The notes under the pieces: model-generated | The model's input: only the letters and a program-made list of their open reading frames with translations | Told to the model about the DNA's origin: nothing | The model's database searches: none | Assembly (NCBI GenBank): GCA_001687465.1 | Contig: LVLI01000084.1 | Coordinates: 186,001 to 250,000 of the forward strand | Direction: 5' to 3' | DNA from: Halocafeteria seosinensis | Taxonomy: Eukaryota > Sar > Bigyra > Bicosoecida | DNA: 64,000 nucleotides | In this document: positions 17,041 to 28,438 of the stretch, in pieces | Layout of the letters: each line of letters opens with the position of its first letter | Numbering within the stretch: position 1 is the stretch's first letter | Translations under genes and position numbers: made by a program

Positions 17041-18920
17041 CTAAATAGCGGCACTCGTATCGCAGTTATAGTTAACAAGCAGAGCAGCAGCCCGCTGTCT
17101 CACTCCCGTCCATACGCTTCCAGATTCATTGCAGTCCTTACCCGCACCCATACCGGAAAAGAGTAACAGCATTTCGTACAAATGCTTTCTGGCAGAGGGA
17201 CTAAACGGTTCAAACACGTCGCCAGTAACTTGCTGCCATTGTTGTAGCCACGAAAGAAATTTAGATGCCAATGCCTGGGTATGCTGGTCCAATTCGGGAT
17301 CGGCTTCAAACGCGACGTCTTTCGTGTTCTGGTCTCGCAGAATTAGGAGCATTGCATGGCATAGTGAGTTTACATAGTTGTTTGTCGTCCGCTGCGGAAG
17401 TTTCCTCCAATCTCTCCAATTAAGACACTCGATCGGAAGTAATATCTCCCATGGTAATCGATTTGTAAACCCCCGCTTCTTTTCATCGCAAAATGCCTTT
17501 GCATGCTCGATCCCAAATTGGACGGTGTCAGCAGCGCTGCTGGCAAGGTTCGAAATATTCAAGGCGGTACATTTTACTTGGAAAGTAAACCGCGAATTTT
17601 CTGAATGTCCCGTTGCAGCTTCAATATCTTCTTTTTCCGGGCGCACAGCGGTTTGATTGTTTCCTACAGCATCATCTGGACGTCCCTTGTCAACTTGTCC
17701 CTCGAGAATCTCGTTTCCAGACGCCAGAGAGACATCAGGAGAAATGTCAGCATTCCCAAAATTGAGATCCAAATCCTGCTTAGCTGGTATCCTTTCTACT
17801 TCCAAATCCGAATCTTCAGATTCTGTTTTTGGCCGTACACCCAGATACTGCTCAATTGCGCAAGCCGTGTACAACGCAGTCTCCCGAAGATGTGGTATCT
17901 GGAAAAGAATAAATAGCACACAGACTTGAGTCTCCCAAGTGCGATAGCGAGCAGGTCAATACTATCTTACTTTCGATTGCCGTACAAGTTCCATGGCCCA
18001 ACCTAGGATCTGTGATAATTTCGATGAAACTTCAGTTGCTTCTGGATCGTCGAGAGCGTAAGAAACCCAGACTTCAGCACATTCTAGAGCAGCCGCTGCC
18101 GCAGAGCCATATTCGGTGGTAGCAACTGCTTGAGCATTTTCCTCCAGCTCGCAAATGGCTCCTAAGACGGAGACACAGTAAGCACGCAGATACACACGAG
18201 GGTTGCTCTTTGGAATGTTGCTCAGTGCCAGATAGCCACAAGTCAAAGATTCAGAATCGGTTGTTCCTCGAAGAAACTCAAGCAGCCCTTCCAGCAACGT
18301 ATCGAACAGTTCTCCATAATCAAACAAAGGGACGTAAAACGACACTCTCCCGATAGTAGTCGCAATGCCGGCTTGTTCCGAAGCAACTTTTGCATTCAAT
18401 CGAAGTATGAGCTGGCAGAATGTATCCGCAACGTGGAGGAACTCTTTGCTTTCGTGGGCCTTACGCAAAAGAACTGCAATTGTATCAGCCGCAGCGTCCC
18501 AGAAGCGAGGGACTTTGAGACATCTGAGTGAAGCATTGAGAATGGCTTTGAAAGTATTTCCTTGAACAACCTCGTGGCTTGTTTCCTCCATGATCCCGGC
18601 GAGGAGTTTGAGGTATTGATGCTGCGTCGGCTCATCGAACTGAGTAAATTCGGACGCACGACGCTGCAGAAGAAACGAACATCAGCTCAAGTAAGAAATA
18701 TTCAAGTCAATCACATACAGTAGACACTATGACATACCAAAAGCAGCTTCACTTGGTGGACGGTAAGCTCATGTTTGGCGGTTCTGACGATCCGCGCATA
18801 CCCTGTCTCCCTCGTCTCATGGCGTGTTAATTGATCCAGAGCTATATAGGCTTCATGCAAGCGTCTATCCTGCTCTTCCTCTTGTCGTGTCTTCTTGCGC
18901 TTTTTTCTGTTGAGGGCCAT
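17041..18920 (-). CDS. Unrecognised alpha-helical (HEAT-like) protein
   Basis: Three exons, 18920-18738, 18663-17971 and 17898-17041, all phase 0, with introns of 74 and 72 bp, encoding 577 residues. The ATG at 18920 opens a strongly basic N-terminus (MALNRKKRKKTRQEEEQDRR), a likely nuclear or nucleolar signal. The body is a run of amphipathic helices (for example AILNASLRCLKVPRFWDAAA and LFDTLLEGLLEFLRG) resembling HEAT/ARM solenoids. Residues about 310-400 are acidic and probably disordered, followed by a second helical block. I cannot match it to a named family. The clean splice joints and sustained helical pattern support a real gene. It overlaps nothing, but it ends 14 bp from the DTD1 stop. 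Confidence 0.7.
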
Positions 18921-19416
18921 CACTTCACCAAGGCGCCATACGTATATGTTCAAGGGCCGCCGTTCTCCAGACAGCACACATGATGGTCCTACTTGCCAGT
19001 TCCGCTCCTTTAAGCTACAGTAACATGATAATACGAGTCCCTCCTATCGATTATGGAGTCCCGGCAACCTAACAATACTATGGGGCGAACAGCTTGTGAA
19101 GTTGCTTCCAACTTGAAGTTCCAGCCAGACACTGGCAGTACCATCAGTCTATCAGACTATCATACTATCAGTATTGATTTCAATTTGGCTTAACGTGACT
19201 TGTTCGACTGTGCTTACACATTCAAAGGTTGTTGCAATTGGCTGTCGACAGTCTGTTGTACAACAACGGTACGTACTGGCGAATCCAGAGATCAAACTTC
19301 CTGAGTCGACCTACTGTACACTGTGACTGTATATGTACTAGAATCTAGGTTGTCGCACTTAAAGGCGTGCAGGACGAACCCTGGTGCAACACATTTACAG
19401 ACGAGTTCAGCCGACC
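18921..19416. other. Intergenic, no gene seen
   Basis: Upstream of the helical-protein gene on the minus strand, so it should contain that promoter. There are short imperfect repeats of a TATCAGACTATCATACTATC type near 19150. Nothing else could be supported. Confidence 0.3.
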
Positions 19417-19742
19417 ATGTGGTGGTCTAAGCTAGCACACTAATGGGGTATCATTACCATTCTTATCGGTACTGTCACTGTTGCCGTGGTGTCGGGAATC
19501 CTATGGTAGCTGCAACGGAGAGCGAGGATGCAACAGCAGGAGAGCCAGATGCAGAATGAACTCGAGGAAAACATCAAGAGGCGTGAGGCGAAAGTAGCGA
19601 AGGCGGGAGCGAGGGTAACTCAGAACAGCTTGCGATGCTTTCTGAACACATAAGAGAATCCCAAGGGGTGCGGGAGATGAAGGAAGAGTTTCCTGGAAAG
19701 TTTGGAAGAGTAGCACAAGATGATGATGTGGATTTAATTTGA
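19417..19742 (+). pseudogene. Probable relic of a small membrane/coiled-coil protein gene
   Basis: Starting at ATG 19417, one frame reads WWSKLAH, a stop (TAA), a hydrophobic stretch of about 21 residues (WGIITILIGTVTVAVVSGIL), a second stop (TAG), then a coiled-coil-like segment (MQQQESQMQNELEENIKRR). Near 19590-19630 the coding look moves to another frame (EQLAMLSEHIRESQG, then VREMKEEFPG) and ends at TGA 19740-19742. Two stops and one shift point to a decayed gene. A short T-rich intron could also mimic the hydrophobic part, so an expressed, spliced small gene is the alternative. No family was recognised. Confidence 0.35.
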
Positions 19743-19799
19743 TCTAATTCAAATACTGAAAGATAGTGAGCCTTCCAGTGTTCCATGGCCTCTTGAATG

Positions 19800-22497
19800 T
19801 TAGTTATTTGAGAGAGAACATAATTCAGTTCTGTGCTCGGAAAGGAACTTAATCAGTGATTCTCGGATATTCTGTGTAGGAAGCGTACCCTCTCTGGCTT
19901 GATCTATATCTCCCGGTAGCGACGAAAGCGACTCAGCAAAAGATTTAGCAAGTTCACTCTCGAACTTAGAGCGCTTAGGAGCTTTTCCACTGCTAAGTAA
20001 TACTCTTCCTTGAGCGGAGATAGACTCTAGTTCTCGCGCCTTCGTTTTGGCATCTTCAATGACATCCTTGGGGAATGAAGCTAATTCAGCAACATGGATA
20101 CCAAACGAAGATGGGCAAGCGCCTTCTCGCACATTATACAGCATGGTGATCGTGCCTGTATCGGTATGTGCGGTCACATGCCGGTTGACAACGCCATCAA
20201 CACAATCTTCCAACGCTGTCAGCTCGTGGAAATGGGTGGCAAACAAAGCAAAGCAACACGTTGAACGGGCCAAATGTTCCGAAATAGACCAAGCCAAGCC
20301 AAACCCATCGTAGGTGGAGGTTCCTCTTCCTAGCTCATCGATTATTACAAGAGAATTCTCTGTTGCTGTGCGAAGAATACAGGAAGCCTCCAGCATTTCG
20401 GCCATGAATGTTGACACGCCCCGTAACTGCGAATCTCCAGCACCAACACGCGCTAGTACGCAATCCATCACGGGAAGACACGCGGAGTCTGCGGGAACAA
20501 AGCACCCTATTTGTGCTAAGATAGATATTGTGCCAAGCTGTCGAATGTATGTGCTTTTTCCACCCATATTGGGACCAGTAATCAATTGGAAATGGGAAGG
20601 TGCCCGGGGTCCATTTCCCGACGGGGAAGAGGCATCGTTGCTACAGGTGTTCTTGCTTGCTTGGTTTCGCCTGTACAAACGGTAATCATTTGCGATGAAG
20701 TTCGTATTCTCTTGGACTTCCATGACTGGATGTCGAGCCTGTTCAAGTACAATGTCGCCTTCTCCTAATCCGTAAACTGTGGGACGCATGTACGGAACGG
20801 GGGCGAACACAGATAGATGAGCCATCGCTTGCAAAGCATCTAGCTCGGCAATGTTAGCAGAAACAGTCTCGATAACCGGCGAATACGTTCTGACAATCTC
20901 AACTGCATCACGAATCAGGCTTTTTTGCTTCTCTTCATATTCTGCCGAAAGATCACGGAAGTCTTTCCCTAGCTGATGCAACCCGTTCTTCCCCTCAGTG
21001 GTGAAATATATCCCATCCTTCAACACTGTACACACAGTTACACCCGCTTGTTTACGGATCGTTTTGTCGTGTTTCTTCGCAGCCCTGAATACATAGCCTC
21101 GTTGTTTGTCCTTCTCGCACTTAGCATCCAGATCCCTACCCCAGCCGTTTATCACCTTTTCCGCTGCTTCTGCTACTTTACTCTCAACGCTCTGAAGCTT
21201 GTCCGCTATTTGATGTAAGTCTTCATCCCACTCTGGATTGATTCGCGGTTCAGGAGCGTTTACATCTTCAATGATTTTTTCCACAAGCTCACATAGCTTT
21301 CCAAACTCCGAATGAGCCCATTCCAACCGCTTGATATACTGTTCATGCAGTATATTTGCACCCGCACTGGCAGGTTCTTCCATATTCTTGTTACCTTCCT
21401 CATCTTCGCCTTCCAAGACATTTCGCTTTAAAGTGTCAATGATGCTTGGCAACGTTTGCACAAAGTGGTACAGCCTAAGTATATCCTGCAGCGAGGCATA
21501 ACGTCGATGAAGCCTGGCATTCAATGAGTCTAAATCGGGAATTCGCTGCAAATCAAGCAATCAAGAATAGCAAGTTAGCATGGCTGGGTATGGTGAAGGT
21601 ACAGCGAACATGCACTAACCATTTTTTCCTTCATTTCTTCGCGCAACTGCGTGTTATCTACGAACGTTTGAACCACATCCTGTCGGGATTTGATCTGCTG
21701 TACATCAATTAGTGGAGTCAGAAGCCATTGCTTGACTTTCCTAGAGCCACATTTAGACCAACACCCTTGGCTCAACAGTCCCCACATGTGGCTAAGGACA
21801 TCGTCGCCTTTCCTCGTGGGGAGTAGGTTGAGTGCACGCACGGCCGCATTGTCGAGGCGCATGTGACCTTCCACAGTTCCTTCAGAGAGCATAAAGGCTC
21901 CATGGTTGGTAGAATCTTGGATAAGCCCTTCCTTTTCGATAAGAACGGCCAGAGACTTTAAGGCGAGCGCTTTATCGTTATTGAGATCTCCATAGAAGGC
22001 GAGTGATTCCTCGCCTAAAAGGGTGCAGATATCTTGCTTGGACCCTTCAAGACTAGACGGCTTCTGCTGTACGAACTCAACAGAACTTCCTGTGACCTCA
22101 GCGATGGAGTTAAGCTTCTTTTGATCTCCTGTAGAAGAAAAAAGCATGTAGAGAATAGAAGCACACAACATGAGCTATCCAGCAGCCGCGTACCATCTGT
22201 TCCCCCTGTGGTTTGAATAATGTATGTTTTCGTGGGCTGATGCCGAACCAGTATCGATTCCGTGTGGGTAAAATATTCATTATCGGGTGCTTGATACAGA
22301 GAGAACTCGCCAAATTTTGGATCCTCTCTGCCGTGCCGATTTCTGGCAGAGGCAATGGCGATGCCAGCTCGGCAGATTTCATGTGACGGGTTCGAGATAT
22401 ACACACAAGCCACCGTATCCATCAAGGAGGTCATGTTGTTGAGGGCAGCTTGTTGCTGCTGGATCATGTCCACATCCTCCTCATTCTGGCCTGGCAT
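19800..22497 (-). CDS. MSH2: DNA mismatch repair protein MSH2, lacking domain I
   Basis: Three exons, 22497-22194, 22128-21620 and 21545-19800, encoding 852 residues (human 934). MSH2 pairs with MSH6 or MSH3 to detect mismatches in the nucleus. The connector, lever and clamp regions align well: LDNAAVRALNLLP, a QWLLTPL segment and RIPDLDSLNARLHR. The ATPase has GPNMGGKST (Walker A), VIIDELGRGTST (Walker B/signature) and ATHFHELT. The C-terminal SFGIHVAELASFPKDVIEDAK matches MSH2 specifically rather than MSH4, MSH5 or MSH6. The predicted start MPGQNEED aligns with the human domain I/II boundary, so about 120 residues of domain I are missing. An in-frame TGA lies upstream of the ATG and no domain I coding is visible in the AT-rich sequence beyond. 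A remote 5' exon is possible. Confidence 0.93.
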
Positions 22498-22840
22498 TTC
22501 TGTCCCTTGTTTCGTTCAAAAAACAACAAAGCGTTATCTGTATTTCAAATCGCGTGAGAGTCCCTGTCCAGGTATAGAATTCTAGTACCAATCGAAAAAA
22601 ATAAAAAATAAAAGTATGTTTAACTCTTTTTCTTTTTTTCCCCCACTGTGACAATCATGGAATGAATAGCCTACTCATTTAGGCCGGCCGAATGCGGTGG
22701 GAGTGGTGAGATTCAAATGTGAAGTAGCTTGAGTGAAGTGTACGGTAGTTACACACTGTGTACCTGAACATTGTGCCCAAACATTGTGGGTTACAATTTA
22801 TGGGTGCCCTCACCCGGGGTTACGGTTACATTGGACTCAC

Positions 22841-23132
22841 AATGGTTGGAGCACCACTGCCAGTCTCTGAATCCCAACTACGAGAGGAACGTCCCGGTTC
22901 CCGAGGAAAAAAATTCCGCAGAGGAGACTCATGTGGATTTTCTGGGAGGAATAGGGACTAATACTTATGCTACTCTAGTATTAGGTTAGTAATGGTTGGA
23001 GCACCACTGCCAGTCTCTGAATCCCAACTACGAGAGGAACGTCCCGGTTCCCGAGGAAAAAAATTCCGCAGGGGAGACTCATGTGGATTTTCTGGGAGGA
23101 ATAGGGACTAATACTTATGCTACTCTAGTATT
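22841..23132. repeat. Tandem duplication, 142-bp unit, two copies
   Basis: Copy 1 (22841-22982) and copy 2 (22991-23132) both start AATGGTTGGAGCACCACTGC and differ at one base that I can see (A at 22922, G at 23072). An 8-bp spacer separates them, giving a period of 150. The near identity indicates a recent duplication. Confidence 0.9.
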
Positions 23133-23311
23133 TCTCGCGAGACTAAGGATTAGGAACTCGCCTCCGTTGCCCTAGCTAGGAACAGAATTTCTGGAAGCCA
23201 TTTAGCTCGATGCGTTTGCCCATACTGCATGTTACATCTTCATCGTGACCCGTCAGTATCGTCGCAGTGTGGTGTGTATTATATTGGTATTACATTTGTA
23301 ATACATTGATA

Positions 23312-23337
23312 CTACCGGAAGACACGTCTTCCGGTAG
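23312..23337. repeat. Perfect 12-bp inverted repeat with 2-bp centre
   Basis: CTACCGGAAGAC is followed by AC and then its exact reverse complement GTCTTCCGGTAG. It lies in non-coding DNA downstream of the tandem duplication. It could be a protein-binding palindrome or a cruciform-forming site. Confidence 0.8.
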
Positions 23338-24268
23338 GAGCAATACTAGGAAACACACACGCACGGAAGACATGGGAGAAATCTATCGGAGTGTACTAGG
23401 CATGCTACGTTAGGAGTAAACCCTTCCCACTACCAAAACCGCATTCTTTCACCACTTTATCAGTCCTCATTCCAAGACAAAATGCCAAACCCATTGGGAT
23501 TTCCTGTACGTGTACATGTATGTCGCGTCACCGACTTTACATGTCCGAGTTTCCGGGCTTACACTTGTGTTCATTGCTCTGTTTTAAATTTCCTCCTCAC
23601 TAGATAGAGCGCTTATAGACAGAATACATACGAAATCTTATTTCTGGATCTGAACCTCGCCTTTACAAGTTGTTATCACGGTATTATTACACCCAGCAAC
23701 CGCTAAGCCAGTAAGCAACGGACCGTGGCCCATCGTACCTAGGACTTGATTGACGCATGGCGTTGGACACTGGTTAATGTTCCTTGCTTAGGTGGGCAAT
23801 GGTGGTAGACTTGTGTGGGCGCATGCTGTTGGTCCGGTATCGCGTGTAGGTATGTGAAATGAAATTCCTGTGCTGATGGTCGCAGACTCGCAGCGACGAC
23901 GCGCCAAAAAACCATCAACGAACAAAAAAACGGAGACGTGTTTTTCTCCGCCACCATCGTGCATCCAATTCATTCGTGTAGAGTTACTCTACGGAATCGC
24001 TCCCGTCTTGTAGGACGTTTTTTCGTCGTCTAATTCGTCGGTCTTGCGTCGAACAGCCAAAAATCCGAGAACCACCTTACCTAACGGGCTAACAGAAGCG
24101 CAAGAACGGTCCGTCTTGTTAGGAGGTCTTCCTTCAGGTCATTTAGGCCCACCAGTGCGTATTTTGGTTCCTTATACAGGTTTTCATGTGCATGGAAGTA
24201 CCTTTGTGAGGGACGAGCCAGAATAAACTATTGTGGGCGCTGTATACACGGGGGAAAGTTGGACGAAA

Positions 24269-26949
24269 ATGAGCCGCTCCTCTCCCAAGGGTTTATCTCC
24301 CCAAGGCTCATCTTCCTCTAAACATCCCTACAGGATGAATGTTGCCGTTCGTGTGGCTCCTTCAGAGGATAATGCAAGAGATCGTGACGCTAGGCAGCAG
24401 CTGGATCAGCAGAATGAGTGGGCGAACGCCACTGGGGTCCTCACAGTCTCCCCCGACCATCAAACTCTGATGGCACCCGATCCGACTCTACAAAGCATGA
24501 TTCGCTTTGATTTCGACGACTTGTGGACAGGGAACAATTGTGTAGAACCCATGACGGGACACCATATTAAGCCGCTAATCGATCACACCCTAGCGGGCAA
24601 GTCGGCCTTGTTTGCGCTGTTTGGGGAAAATGATGCAAAACAGGATCAACTCATGGAGACAACAAACACCACCGATTACGGTATGTTAGAGCACATGTGT
24701 AAATTAATTCATTTGGTTACCTTTACAAGGTAACTTTGCTTCGGTGCAGGGCTTCTCATTGCCACTGCTGGCAGATTATTCAGCGCGTTGCAGGGGGAGA
24801 ACAATTTGGATGAAAGTCTTAGAGAATCCTGGCAGAGTAAAGTTCGTGTTTCTTGGTATGAAATACGAGATGATAGGATTTTCGACCTACTCAGTATCAG
24901 TGGAGGCGAGGGCCCCGGAAAGAATCTGCAATTTCGGGATGATCCTCAGTTAGGTTGTGTAGTCCCGGGGTTATGGGAAGTGGAGATATCTGGGCCTCAT
25001 GATGTCGCGAAACTAATCAATAGTGTGCGGAAGAAAATACCTTCGTCCGCATCGGAAGGGACGCATAGCGTTTTCGTCTATACGGTACAGCAAACTCCTG
25101 TCAGCTCGCAGCAGGGAAAAGGCAAGCTCTCTCCGAGAATTGCTCAACTCTCCTTCCTTCACATGGGAAGTGCCAGTGCTGTGGATCAGTCTCAGGCTGA
25201 CGGGGTGCAAAAATGGGTGAGGGTCCTCCAGGAAGTGTTACAAGGTCTGGAGGCACGTACTCCAGTAGTTCCATGGACGAATAGCAAGCTGACGACGTTG
25301 TTGCGCGATCCGATGTGTGGCCGTATTAGCTCCGTTCTTCTTGCTTTTGTTGAATCTAGCATTGACAGCGTTGCCTCCACATGCGCCTCGCTTAAATTTG
25401 CTTCAAGGATTTACTCTTTGGGGCAAAGAAGTGCATTAGATCGGAAAGAGTCAGAGCATAACTTTTACGAAAGAGACTCTCCGAAGGCGTCTCTTGGAGA
25501 GAGGGCGGTAGCTGCCGTACAAAGTTCCCCAACTGGATCTCGCTCTGGAAGGCACAGTCCACATTCTCCCAAGGCGTCAAGAAATCCTCGCAGAGAGCAA
25601 TTCTCCGAAGCCGTGGAATATACAGAGGATTATCAACAATCTCCTTTGCAAGTGCAAGAACTATCACAACGCCAGGGGCATGACAGGTCCCAGACAGAGG
25701 GAGGATCCGGCGATCATTCTTCCCCTCGACGTAGTGCTCACGCTCGTGTTTTACGAGAGGCTGCGGCCAGTGACTCCACGGGGAAGGAAATACCAACTCT
25801 CACCGAGGCTGAGCATGTAGCCTCAAAGATGCATTCTCTGGCGGAGAAGGGTGATAGCAGTGCAAAATGGTTTACAGCGATGCTATCAGCACTTGAATCT
25901 AGCAGGGAGGAAGTGAAGCATCTCCAGCAGCGACTACATAGGACTCTCGATGAGTTGCAGCGTTCGGACAGCGAACGTAGGCAGCTGGAAGAGCAGACAA
26001 ATAGCTTACGACAGGAACTTCAAAACGCAGACATCCCTGTTCAGGCTCGTGAGCAAATTAAACAACTTAGGAAAGACCTGAAGAGTAAAGCACAAGAAGT
26101 GCGTGACTATGAACTGTACAGAGATGTAATGGAGTCGACGATGTCCCGTTTGAAAGGGGAAGTAACAAAGCTTGTAAACGATAGGGATTCCGCTCAAAGA
26201 GCAGCACGAAGCTCTCAACACTCTGCTCGAAAAGAAAGAGAGGAAGCAGCTCAGTACAAACGCCAGGTGAACCAAATGCAAAGGGATATGCAAGAATTAC
26301 AAGCTCAAAACCGACGGCTACAAGAGAGATGTAAGCGAGCGGAAACCCAAGCTGAGGCAGCATCTCACCAGAAAGAAGTATGTCTCATCTTACCTCCCCT
26401 ATCTATTGTGTTTCTCATGAGCCTCTTGTTTCTGTTGTTGCTTTACAGGCTTCACTAGCAATGTATGAAGACTTCGCTGAAAGTGAAAGAGAGAATCTTC
26501 AGTCACAGCTCGGTGATGCGAAGGCGAGACTTGCTCGGTACGCGAGTGGGAAAGGCGACAAGGAGGGTTCACAGCAAGCGAACCATGTTAGCTTTCATAG
26601 CCCGCAAAATGCTACGCGCTCCAATGTTGGTGGAGAACAGACTGGTCATCAAAGCTACGGAGGTGATATGGACGACGAATCGTTATTGAATGCTGTGAGG
26701 GGAACTGCTGCTGATGTCCTCCATGCGGTGCAAACCGGAGATAATCAACAAAAGAGCGGTGGGCAGGGGAATGCAAAGAATCAAAAATCTTCATCTAGCA
26801 ACCGAGATGCTCTCGTCAAAGGGCTCAAGGCGGATATGAGTCAAGGGAATAATACGTCTCGACAGTCATCGGCTCGTCGGGGGACGACGCCGGTTGGACG
26901 GGTCCCGGGTGGCCATACTGCCCAGAGGAGTACAAGTAGACGGAAGTGA
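24269..26949 (+). CDS. Kinesin-like protein with degenerate motor domain
   Basis: Three exons, 24269-24680, 24750-26377 and 26449-26949, with introns of 69 and 71 bp, encoding 846 residues; the first ATG in frame is at 24269. The N-terminal 350 residues follow the kinesin motor fold: NVAVRVAP, VRVSWYEIRDDRIFDLL, and late motor PWTNSKLTTLLRDPMCG then STCASLKFASRIYSL. However, the P-loop GQTGSGKT position reads LFGENDAKQ, the switch I NxxSSRSH position reads SASEGTHSV, and the switch II DLAGSE position reads FLHMGSAS. It therefore should not bind or hydrolyse ATP normally. After the motor come a Ser/Arg-rich linker, long coiled coils (residues about 520-710) and a basic, Ser/Gln-rich tail. It is probably a non-motile, microtubule-associated or dimerising partner. 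It converges on the nucleolin-like gene with 27 bp between stops. Confidence 0.88.
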
Positions 26950-26976
26950 ATGGATCAGTGCGCGCGAACGTTTTGT

Positions 26977-28213
26977 TCATTTTCCCATGATCTTTTGGCG
27001 ACGAGACTTGTCGCGCTGCAATGCAGAGGCTGCTCTCTGCTCCTCTTTTTGCCATAGTCTACCGCTTTGGGTTTTAAACGACCGTTTTGGTGGCGCGGTC
27101 TCGTAATCCAGGATGAGGCCCCTGCCTCCTAACTGGACCTTGCTATTCTTGGCTGCTTTCATCACTTTATCGACCCCTTTAGTAGTTTCAAACTGGATGT
27201 ATCCGAATCCCTTAAGCCTTTGGGTATGGTTCCACCGTGCGAGCCTGACGCTGGTTATATCACCAAACTGTTGGAAGTACTCTCTTACCGCCTGTTCCGT
27301 TGTATCGTAAGGCAAGTTTTTGGCATAAATTGTCCGGCATGATGGGGGACGTGGTCTCTTTGGTCCTGTAGAGAAGAGGAGACCAAGCGGATATTATTAC
27401 GCTTAAATTGACACACTTAGTCTTTGCTAGGTCTTGATGGCAAGAGTAGCGAAAAATAGTGACACACCAGAGTAACGCTTGTCTGTGTACCCCAAAACGC
27501 TAGTAAACACGCACAATGTTCTTACCTCTCGATTGTGTATCCTTTGGTAAGTTTGCACGACGAATAGTCAAATATCTTCCGAGATGTGTCAGTCCATCTT
27601 TATCCAGAGCCTTCTTGCATGCATCGGAGTCAGCGAATTCGATGTGGCAATAACCCTTAGGCTTACCGCTATCTTGATACCGCGGCATGCGAATGGACAG
27701 TATCTCGCCACAAGTTTGGAAAACCTCTGCCATATCGTTTTCATCGGCATCGTATGAGATACCTTCTACAAATACGGTCAAATCAGCCTTATCTTCGTTT
27801 TGATTCTCCTCTGACTCTCGTGGACGCTTCTTGCCACTCTCCTTCTTCGACTGGTCTATCTTTGTTTCTTTCGCCACCGGCATCTGAGGCTGCGTCTCGC
27901 TAGCTTCATCTTCGGAACTTGAGGAAGACGATGATTCATCCTCATCGTCATCAGCATCGTCATGTCCTCCGGCGGTAGAATTACTGGTGGCGGGCTTCAC
28001 ATTCGAGTTTTTCTCTTCCTCTCCGTTGTCCGATGAGGAAGATGATGCAGACGAATCTTCAGCCTCCTCATCACTATCACTATCATCGTCATCGTGGGAT
28101 GCTTGCTGTATGGCAGCTGTCTGAGCTTCATTTTTCTCCTCTTCTTCGCCAGAGGAGCTACTCTCGCTGCTGCTCTCTTGCTCCTTCATTTTACCTTCTT
28201 CGACACCAGCCAT
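26977..28213 (-). CDS. Nucleolin/NSR1-like protein: acidic N-terminus and two RRMs
   Basis: Two exons, 28213-27526 and 27365-26977, joined in phase 1 across a 160-bp intron, encoding 358 residues. The ATG at 28213 is chosen because an upstream in-frame TTG has no support. Residues 1-130 alternate Ser runs and Glu/Asp runs, as in nucleolin, Nsr1 and Nopp140. A basic KKRPRE patch follows. RRM1 has LTVFVEGISY (RNP2) and GYCHIEFAD (RNP1). RRM2 has RTIYAKNLPY and KGFGYIQFE. The C-terminus is basic (RDKSRRQKIMGK) rather than a long RGG tail. The family acts in nucleolar rRNA processing and ribosome assembly. Other two-RRM acidic proteins remain possible. Confidence 0.85.
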
Positions 28214-28438
28214 TGTACCATGCAAAAGAATATATATTTTTGGGGTGTCAGTATGCCAAACACGTCCATTAACCTCATCTATGCACCAATTCTAGCGGGA
28301 TGTTCATTCCCTCAAGTTGAAGTTGGACACCGGTGACAAGAGATACGCTAATAACAGAGGTTTATATGAGATGAATTTTGCTTGGTTTTTTTTTTTGTCA
28401 ATACGATAGTAAATGAATAAATCTAAAACTGAGACAGA

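Larger units (their letters stand above)
22498..24268. other. Intergenic region between MSH2 and the kinesin-like gene
   Basis: About 1.8 kb between divergent genes, holding both promoters. It is A/T-rich near MSH2 with several poly-A/T runs. It contains the tandem duplication and palindrome listed separately. Short open frames within it show no recognisable protein. Confidence 0.4.

Noticed and set aside
22758-22989. Two overlapping frames through the tandem duplication
   Set aside because: They are defined by the duplicated DNA and show no protein-like conservation between copies beyond DNA identity.
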